Source of the DNA: Methylocystis heyeri | Lineage (GTDB): Bacteria > Pseudomonadota > Alphaproteobacteria > Rhizobiales > Beijerinckiaceae | DNA: 64,000 nt | Reading direction: 5' to 3' | Assembly (NCBI RefSeq): GCF_004802635.2 | Contig: NZ_CP046052.1 | Span: forward strand, 4,463,001 to 4,527,000 | In this document: positions 58,857 to 64,000 of the stretch, in pieces | Layout: every line of letters starts with the position of its first letter | Position numbering within the stretch: position 1 is the first letter of the stretch | Translations under genes and position numbers: made by a program | Notes under the pieces: generated by a model | Databases searched by the model: none | Told to the model about the DNA's origin: nothing | Seen by the model: only the letters and a program-made list of their open reading frames with translations

Positions 58857-60422
58857 TCACTCGCGCGGGAGCGGCGCCAGCAGCGCGCGCAATGGGTGGT
58901 CCGGCCAGCAGGGCTTTGCGGTGACGGTCAACGCTGCGTCGGTCGTCGCCCGCAGGAAATTTGCGGGCGCCGTTTCCACTCTCGCGAGGTAGTTCGTCGG
59001 GGCGCCCCCTCCGGAGTCCAGCTGATGCGAGGCTGTGAGAAAATTGCATGAACTGATCGCGAAGGCCGGATGCACGAGCGCGCGCTTGAGCTCCAATACG
59101 GGCGTAAAGAGGCCGAGGGATACGATCCAGAAAACCGCCTTTTCCTGCCATATCCGATCAGGCGGCCCCCTGAGCGCGACATCGGAGAAGGCGAAGGCGA
59201 GAATGAAGAGCGGGGCGATCGATCCGCGCATGACGAGATCGTTGTAGGGGCCAAAGCTGAATAAGGGGAGGACGAGCAAAATAGCGATGGACGCCGCCAG
59301 CAGCCCCTTTACGGAAGAGCGGACCTGGCCCCAAAGCCATATGAGAAGAAAAGCTTGGGGGATCTCGACGCAGATGAAAACCAGATACAGGCCGGCGCCG
59401 ATGGGCAAAAGGCCGTGCGGGACAGCTGCGGCCTCGATGGTCAAGTAGATCGCCACGGGAAGAAACGCCGCCCCGGCGCCTATGCCGAGCCAGAGGCGCG
59501 TCGATGAAAAAAGCCGCGAACCTGTCCGCCACGCCAGATAAGGCAGGTAAACGAGGCCCGGCAGTATCGCGAGCGGAGACCAGATCATTGCGGCTGCGAA
59601 GCACACGCCCAATACAGCGAGATCGACCTCCCCTTGGACCGCCAGCAGACAGAGCGCGCCGAAAAACCAGCCGGGGAGAGCGTGGTTGGGCACCCAAAAC
59701 AATTGGGCGAGGTGGCTGGTATATTGGATTTGCCCGTTCCACAGCTCGAAATCGTCCGGCAGTCCTCCAGAGTGCGGGTGAAGAAAAAACGTGGTCAGAT
59801 TCGGAACTACGTCGGCTCCGCTGAAAACGACCATGAGGAGCACGAGCTTCCAGCCGCCTGCGAGCGAACCGACGATGTAAAGGGTGATCGCGCAGAGCAG
59901 GGCGTTTTGCGCCAGCAGCGCGCCATGGGACGCCTGGAGCCCCAGGAATTTCCCCACGGTCGCCGGGAGCAGATACATGCCGATGGGCGCCCGCAGGAAA
60001 TATTCGACCCCTTGATATTGATAATGCACCGGCGCTTCGCGATGGGTCAGATCGCCGAGCACCGCATCTCGTATCAGCCAATCGAGATTGGCGTAGAGAA
60101 AATGGGTTTCGCCGCCGAGCAGAGCCAGCGCGACGCCAAGGGCGGCGCAGAAAGCCCATAGGCGCCCGTCGATGGGGGCATTGAAAAAGGTCGATTCGGC
60201 GCCTGGCCCCTGCCGCCAGACGAGGGCGGCCGAGACGAGCGCCCCGCAAATCAGGGAGAGCGCCGGAGCCCATTGCAGGCTGAAAGCGAAAACCAGATTG
60301 GACCCGAGAAAAACGAACGCGGCGAGAACGACGAGCCAGCGGTTCGGGGGAAGCGACGAGGGCAGGCGATTCGCGATGAAGGCGGCGATCAGACCCGAGC
60401 GTTTTGCGACGACCTGAAGCAA
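58857..60422 (-). CDS. Unknown polytopic membrane protein
   Basis: A 521-residue integral membrane protein with about 12 hydrophobic segments spread over its length and a soluble C-terminal tail of about 60 residues. The large first loop after helix 3-4 (about 105-160) includes NLDWLIRDAVLGDL and YQGVEYFLRAPIGMYLLP, a layout reminiscent of GT-C membrane glycosyltransferases or polymer-handling proteins, but I cannot identify the family. The only usable start is TTG 60422 with a weak purine-rich site. Unusual AT-rich sequence lies just upstream. Confidence 0.75.
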   Translation of the reverse strand: MLQVVAKRSGLIAAFIANRLPSSLPPNRWLVVLAAFVFLGSNLVFAFSLQWAPALSLICGALVSAALVWRQGPGAESTFFNAPIDGRLWAFCAALGVALALLGGETHFLYANLDWLIRDAVLGDLTHREAPVHYQYQGVEYFLRAPIGMYLLPATVGKFLGLQASHGALLAQNALLCAITLYIVGSLAGGWKLVLLMVVFSGADVVPNLTTFFLHPHSGGLPDDFELWNGQIQYTSHLAQLFWVPNHALPGWFFGALCLLAVQGEVDLAVLGVCFAAAMIWSPLAILPGLVYLPYLAWRTGSRLFSSTRLWLGIGAGAAFLPVAIYLTIEAAAVPHGLLPIGAGLYLVFICVEIPQAFLLIWLWGQVRSSVKGLLAASIAILLVLPLFSFGPYNDLVMRGSIAPLFILAFAFSDVALRGPPDRIWQEKAVFWIVSLGLFTPVLELKRALVHPAFAISSCNFLTASHQLDSGGGAPTNYLARVETAPANFLRATTDAALTVTAKPCWPDHPLRALLAPLPRE

Positions 60423-60549
60423 AATATTTTCTTTCGTTTAAACGGGTCGCACCGGCCTCGTTATATGAACGACGGCGCGTCCGCTCCCTTCGGCGATGAC
60501 GCAACTTTAGATCGCTTGCTATAGAATTTCCGTAAACGAACCGGGGGGG

Positions 60550-60559
60550 GGTAGGCCTG
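60550..60559 (+). repeat. Left target site duplication of the IS (GGTAGGCCTG)
   Basis: The 10-bp GGTAGGCCTG directly before the left IS end is repeated exactly at 61760-61769 after the right end. It follows a run of nine G residues (60543-60551). Confidence 0.9.
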
Positions 60560-61759
60560 CAGGGGAATCGCATTTGACGAAATGAGGTAGCGCCGGGCTG
60601 TTGAATGGATTCTGTCATTGGTTCCGATTCGCGAGGAGCCGATGAGCCTGTTGATCACGATCTTGCGGGATGTTCCCGATCCGCGCAGCGGCAACGCCAC
60701 GCGGCACGAGTTGCTGGATATTCTGATGATCGCGCTGACGGCGTCGATCTGCGGCTGCGAGGGCTGCGTCGAATTTGCCGACTTTGCCGAGGACCGGGAA
60801 GAGCTGTTTCGTGAAGTCCTGAGCCTCGAGAACGGCTTGCCGAGCCACGACACGTTTTCGCGTCTGTTCCGGCAGATCGACCCGGAGGCGCTGGCGGCCT
60901 GTTTCGGGCGCTTTCTGGAGGCGCTGGGCGAGGATGGCGCGGGCGTCGTCGCCATCGACGGCAAGACGCTGCGCCGCTCCTTCGACAAGGCCAAAGGCGC
61001 CTCGGCGCTGCATGTGGTGACGGCCTTCGCCGCCGATGCGAAGCTGGTCATCGGCCAGAAGGCGGTGGAGGACGGCGGCAACGAGATCACTGCGGCCCGG
61101 GCGCTCATCGATCTGCTCGACCTGACCGGCGCGCTGGTGACCGCCGACGCCATCCACTGCAACGCTCCGACGGCGCAGAAGGTGCTCGACCGCGGCGGCG
61201 ACTGGCTGTTCGCCCTGAAGGCCAACCGCCCGGCGACACTGAAAGATGTGGAGACGTTTCTGGCCGACCCCGAAGCTTGCATCGCCGGGACATTCGAGAC
61301 GACGGACGCCGATCATGGCCGGGTGGAGACGCGTCGCCACGCGGTCGTTCACGATGTCGGCTGGCTGTTTCCAAAGGGCGACAAGGATCGCCCGGCGATG
61401 CCGCAGCTTTCGACCATCGGGCGGATCGAGACAGAGGTCGAGCGCGACGGCAGGATCACGCGGTCCTGCCGCTACTATCTTTCTTCCGCAAAGCTGTCCG
61501 CCGAAGCCTTCGCCAAGGCGGTTCGCGCCCACTGGAGCATCGAGAACGGCGTCCACTGGGTGCTGGACGTGACCTTCGACGAGGACAGGGCCCGCAACCG
61601 CAAGGATCACGGCGCCGAAAATCTCGCGACCATCCGAAAGCTCGCCCTCAACGTCCTCAAGCGAGCAAGGCCGGAAATCTCCATCCGACGGAAGCGCAAG
61701 CGCTCCGGATGGTCCGACGCCTTCGCCAGATCCGTCCTCGGTCAAATGCGATAGCCCTG
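60560..61759 (+). mobile_element. Intact ISAs1-family insertion sequence, 1200 bp
   Basis: Terminal inverted repeats CAGGGGAATCGCATTTGAC (60560-60578) and, at the right end, the inverse of CAGGGCTATCGCATTTGAC (61741-61759), matching at 17 of 19 positions. Both ends abut exact 10-bp direct repeats, consistent with ISAs1 target duplications of 8-10 bp. The single transposase gene is open from end to end. The element sits between a divergently transcribed membrane-protein gene and rpmI. Confidence 0.93.
60642..61754 (+). CDS. ISAs1-family transposase
   Basis: A 370-residue DDE-type transposase. The N-terminal domain has [22 protein letters not shown] typical of ISAs1 (DUF4338/H-repeat associated) proteins. 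The three acidic catalytic positions are in [21 protein letters not shown] and [18 protein letters not shown], all intact. The C-terminal RAHWSIENG segment is diagnostic. ATG 60642 follows GAGGAG. The reading frame is complete and its stop lies inside the right inverted repeat, so the element may be active. Confidence 0.95.
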   Translation: MSLLITILRDVPDPRSGNATRHELLDILMIALTASICGCEGCVEFADFAEDREELFREVLSLENGLPSHDTFSRLFRQIDPEALAACFGRFLEALGEDGAGVVAIDGKTLRRSFDKAKGASALHVVTAFAADAKLVIGQKAVEDGGNEITAARALIDLLDLTGALVTADAIHCNAPTAQKVLDRGGDWLFALKANRPATLKDVETFLADPEACIAGTFETTDADHGRVETRRHAVVHDVGWLFPKGDKDRPAMPQLSTIGRIETEVERDGRITRSCRYYLSSAKLSAEAFAKAVRAHWSIENGVHWVLDVTFDEDRARNRKDHGAENLATIRKLALNVLKRARPEISIRRKRKRSGWSDAFARSVLGQMR

Positions 61760-61769
61760 GGTAGGCCTG
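61760..61769 (+). repeat. Right target site duplication of the IS (GGTAGGCCTG)
   Basis: Exact copy of 60550-60559 directly after the right inverted repeat. Confidence 0.9.
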
Positions 61770-61778
61770 GATGCGCCC

Positions 61779-61808
61779 TTGATTTTTGGCTCCATCCCTG
61801 CTTATTAG
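61779..61808 (+). promoter_or_regulatory. Candidate promoter for rpmI-rplT just outside the IS
   Basis: TTGATT (61779-61784), 18-nt spacer, TATTAG (61803-61808). It lies between the IS right end and the terminator-like hairpin, so it would survive the insertion. The -10 matches 4 of 6. Confidence 0.4.
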
Positions 61809-61817
61809 CCCCGTTCC

Positions 61818-61857
61818 AAACCGCCCGGCCAGTGATGGGCTGCCGGGGCGGTTTTTT
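61818..61857 (+). terminator. Terminator or attenuator in the rpmI leader
   Basis: ACCGCCCGGC pairs with GCCGGGGCGGT (one bulge) and is followed by TTTTTTT. It stands 83 nt before rpmI with no upstream gene on this strand other than the IS, so it may be a leader attenuator of the L35/L20 operon or simply end IS transcripts. Confidence 0.7.
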
Positions 61858-61939
61858 TCGCTCATGCGAACGCGGTTCCGCGGCTCTGACGCGGAGGGAC
61901 CCGCGCAAATACCAAAGGGCGAAGGCCCAGGAGAGCAAA

Positions 61940-62140
61940 ATGCCCAAGTTGAAGACCAAATCCGGCGCGAAGAAGCGCTTCAAGATCACCGGGACAGGCA
62001 AGGTGGTCTACGCCCAAAAGGGCAAGCGCCATGGCATGATCAAGCGCACGAACAAGCAGATCAGAAATCTGCGGGGAACCTCGATCCTGTTCAAGACCGA
62101 CGGCGACAACATCAAGAAATACTTCCTGCCGAACGGTTGA
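61940..62140 (+). CDS. rpmI: Ribosomal protein bL35
   Basis: A 66-residue large-subunit ribosomal protein. It begins [20 protein letters not shown] and contains the basic [19 protein letters not shown] core. GGAGAG lies 5 nt before the ATG. It is followed after 50 nt by rplT, the usual pair. The upstream infC often seen in other bacteria is absent here. Confidence 0.97.
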   Translation: MPKLKTKSGAKKRFKITGTGKVVYAQKGKRHGMIKRTNKQIRNLRGTSILFKTDGDNIKKYFLPNG

Positions 62141-62190
62141 TCCCCTCGCTCGAGCGCAAGCTCAAAACAGATTTCTGAAGGAGTTTCGTC

Positions 62191-62553
62191 ATGGCTCGCG
62201 TCAAACGGGGCGTTACGTCCCACGCCAAGCACAAAAAGACCCTCAAGGCCGCCAAGGGCTTCTACGGCCGCCGCAAGAACACCATTCGCGCCGCCAAGGC
62301 CGCCGTCGATCGCTCGATGCAATATGCGACGCGCGACCGGAAGGCCAAGAAGCGCACGATCCGCTCGCTGTGGATCCAGCGCCTGAACGGCGCCGTTCGT
62401 GAGTTCGGCCTCACCTACAGCCGCTTCATCGATGGCCTGAACAAGGCCGGCGTTACGCTGGACCGCAAGGTGCTCTCGGACCTCGCGATCAACCAGCCGG
62501 AAGCTTTCGCGGCTATCGTCGCCCAGGCCAAGGCTGCGCTTCCCGCGGCCTGA
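62191..62553 (+). CDS. rplT: Ribosomal protein bL20
   Basis: A 120-residue large-subunit assembly protein, standard length. It starts [19 protein letters not shown] and has the [19 protein letters not shown] and [15 protein letters not shown] segments. A GGAG precedes the ATG. In other bacteria L20 represses its own operon by binding the leader mRNA. It is followed by repeat R2 and a strong bidirectional terminator; pheS, often next in alphaproteobacteria, is absent. Confidence 0.97.
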   Translation: MARVKRGVTSHAKHKKTLKAAKGFYGRRKNTIRAAKAAVDRSMQYATRDRKAKKRTIRSLWIQRLNGAVREFGLTYSRFIDGLNKAGVTLDRKVLSDLAINQPEAFAAIVAQAKAALPAA

Positions 62554-62621
62554 TCGGGCGAGAGGTCGCAATATCGCGCCGGACCAAAGAGTTCAGGCGC
62601 GGTCTCGCGGCAAAAGCTTCT

Positions 62622-62721
62622 GGAGTCTTTTCATGTTCCATGGAGACATGAAAAGACTCTAGGTTTTTGTTTTGACGCGTTTCCCACGCCGAACCTGCGT
62701 CCACTGCGGCTGGAAACGCCC
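62622..62721 (+). repeat. Palindromic repeat R2, copy B
   Basis: Perfect 14-bp arms GAGTCTTTTCATGT (62623-62636) and ACATGAAAAGACTC (62646-62659), then AGGTTTTTGTTTTGACGCGTTTCC...GGAAACGCC. Same architecture as 58749-58846. Confidence 0.85.
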
Positions 62722-62732
62722 TAGATTTGCCC

Positions 62733-62772
62733 CAACAAAAAACCCGCTGCGGAAGCAGCGGGTTTTTTGTTG
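62733..62772. terminator. Strong bidirectional terminator between rplT and the convergent glycosyltransferase gene
   Basis: Perfect 18-bp arms (62733-62750 and 62755-62772): CAACAAAAAACCCGCTGC with a GGAA tetraloop. A/T runs at both sides serve both strands. Confidence 0.92.
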
Positions 62773-62795
62773 GCCCTTTTTCGGGACGCTCACTT

Positions 62796-63605
62796 TCACG
62801 GATTGGACAGGTGAGCCTGCGCATCGGGGCGCAGATCCCTGTCCGTCGCCATGCGCCAGGCTTCGGCGGCGAGGAGCTGGAAGCACTGCGCATAGCGAGC
62901 GCCGAGGCGTCGCGGATCGCTCGCCAGCCGCCACAGCCACTCCAGTTTCAGGAGCTGCACGCCGCGCGGAGCGCGGACCATATGGCCGGAGATGAAATCC
63001 AGCGCCGCGCCCACGCAAATGAAGCCGACTTCCGGGCAATGGCGGCGAAGGGCGTCGGCGAGCAGCTCCTGCTTGGGAGCGCCGAGCGACAGGAAGCAAA
63101 AGCGGGCGCCCGACTCCTTGATCGATGTCGCGAGGGCCGCGGCGGCTTCTTCGATCGCGTCGATGCGCACATGCGGCGTATCGGCGCCGGCGATTCTCAA
63201 GCCAGGGTAACGACGGGTCAGGATATCGAGCGCCTTGCGCTGGGAGGCATAGCTCGGACCGACGAAGAAGACCGGCAGGGCTTCCCGCGCCGCGCGCGCG
63301 CAGAGCGGCTCGACCAGATCGGCGCCGGTCGTGCGCTTCACCTCTCCTCCCTTTTGCCGAAGCATCCAAACGATCGGCCACCCGTCGGCGGTGACGAAAT
63401 CGGCCCGCTTATAAGCCGAAAGAAATCCACGGTCCCGCTTCAGCTTCACGAGATGGTCGAGGTTGACGGTGAAGAGCGTGAATCCGCTTTTCGCCCTCGC
63501 GCGGCTCATCATGGCGTCCAGCGCCGACCCCATATTCGGCAGGTTGACGGAGATATCGGAGGCCACGACGAGGTTTTCGACGGCCGAGGACTGAAGCGCA
63601 AACAT
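62796..63605 (-). CDS. WecG/TagA/CpsF-family glycosyltransferase
   Basis: A 269-residue GT26-family glycosyltransferase. Family landmarks are FTVNLDHLVKLKRD, the catalytic-Asp segment ADFVTADGWPIVW, and FLSLGAPKQELLAD. These enzymes transfer N-acetylmannosaminuronic acid or related sugars to undecaprenyl-linked intermediates in surface polysaccharide synthesis at the inner membrane. The substrate here is unknown. A perfect CtrA-type box lies about 145 nt upstream in the shared intergenic region. Confidence 0.92.
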   Translation of the reverse strand: MFALQSSAVENLVVASDISVNLPNMGSALDAMMSRARAKSGFTLFTVNLDHLVKLKRDRGFLSAYKRADFVTADGWPIVWMLRQKGGEVKRTTGADLVEPLCARAAREALPVFFVGPSYASQRKALDILTRRYPGLRIAGADTPHVRIDAIEEAAAALATSIKESGARFCFLSLGAPKQELLADALRRHCPEVGFICVGAALDFISGHMVRAPRGVQLLKLEWLWRLASDPRRLGARYAQCFQLLAAEAWRMATDRDLRPDAQAHLSNP

Positions 63606-64000
63606 GAGATTCTACCCACACCGCTGATTGTTCTTTGCTCGGCGACGCCTGTTTTCTTTTGGAGCGTCGACCGGCTTCTGGCGGTAAGGGAGCAAGCGAA
63701 ACACCACGGCCCGCCGGCATGAGCGCCGGGCTGCGGACTGGGACAAATTTTAACGATAATTTAAGCCAAAAGGTGTTTGACAGAGAGGACGCGGCGCTGG
63801 CTAAAGCGCCGTCAAATATGGCGTTTACCCCATTTTAAGGAATGCGGTCCGTTGCAGGGGCTTTTTCGCTCCAAGGGGCCGCGCGGGCTCCAGGATGAGG
63901 AGCGAGAGGAGCCTGCGACTCCCGATCTGGCACGGTTCGCGAGGTCGGATGTCCCAACCCGGGACGCATTCCGATACAGGTTTTTTTGCAAATCAGAAGA
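63606..64000. other. 395-bp right-end region with a CtrA box, possibly the start of another gene
   Basis: Holds a perfect TTAA-N7-TTAA (63750-63764) and a TTGACA (63777-63782). Frames starting at TTG 63852 and ATG 63895 are both open to the window edge, but neither is long enough to support as a gene. Confidence 0.45.
63750..63764. promoter_or_regulatory. Perfect CtrA-type box TTAA-N7-TTAA
   Basis: TTAA (63750-63753), seven bases CGATAAT, TTAA (63761-63764): the full CtrA consensus. It lies between the divergent WecG-like gene and whatever begins right of about 63850, so either could be cell-cycle controlled. Confidence 0.6.

Noticed and set aside
63842-64000. Partial gene at the right edge
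   Set aside because: Two different frames are open to the edge and neither is long enough to decide; only described in the region entry.

Overview
The window is a GC-rich chromosomal segment of an alphaproteobacterium, almost certainly of the order Hyphomicrobiales (Rhizobiales). Evidence: the CtrA/ChpT cell-cycle relay; DUF2794 and DUF4167 proteins; the gene order hisB - DUF2628 - hisH - hisA - hisF - hisE - coaA; and an overlapping rnpA-yidC pair. A methanotroph-like family (Methylocystaceae/Beijerinckiaceae) is my guess from overall style; no pmo or mxa gene is present to confirm it. Nearly all genes are housekeeping genes, and there is no prophage, CRISPR array or tRNA that I can see.

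Layout. 1-7.5 kb: end of a polyamine-type ABC permease, a PerM/AI-2E family membrane protein, hdaA, the overlapping ppk-ppx pair, and a UDP-sugar epimerase. 7.7-14 kb: chpT, an unusual cheA(hybrid)-cheW-cheY-cheR operon, and convergent ctrA. 14.4-19.8 kb: rpmH-rnpA-yidC-engB, then argB and a HAD nucleotidase. 19.8-21.4 kb: a cluster of small exported proteins, including a 42-residue peptide ending in 13 histidines, and queF. 21.5-29.7 kb: eno, valS, a lytic transglycosylase, an unknown membrane-anchored protein, a Bax-inhibitor-1 protein, DUF2794. 30-36 kb: htpG, prmC, DUF4167, a MOSC protein. 36-42 kb: clpB, a GGDEF-EAL protein, coaA. 42-46 kb: the histidine operon. 46-51 kb: a TetR-controlled RND efflux operon with a clear upstream palindrome. 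51-55.7 kb: dnaK and dnaJ, separated by a HepT-MntA toxin-antitoxin pair and a MITE-like inverted repeat. 56-64 kb: a PmtA-like methyltransferase, pyrF, a HAD hydrolase, xthA, an unknown polytopic membrane protein, an intact ISAs1-family element with 10-bp target duplications, rpmI-rplT and a WecG/TagA-type glycosyltransferase.

Three themes tie the window together. (1) Cell-cycle control: chpT and ctrA flank a chemosensory operon, and CtrA-type boxes occur upstream of ctrA, chpT (weak) and at the right end (a perfect TTAA-N7-TTAA). (2) Heat shock: htpG, clpB and dnaK each have a sigma-32-like promoter candidate. (3) Dispersed palindromic repeats: at least three families sit in the gaps, and two inverted copies of one bracket the cheA-cheR operon. 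The most interesting item is the toxin-antitoxin pair placed between dnaK and dnaJ, with the dnaJ start codon 1 nt after the toxin stop.
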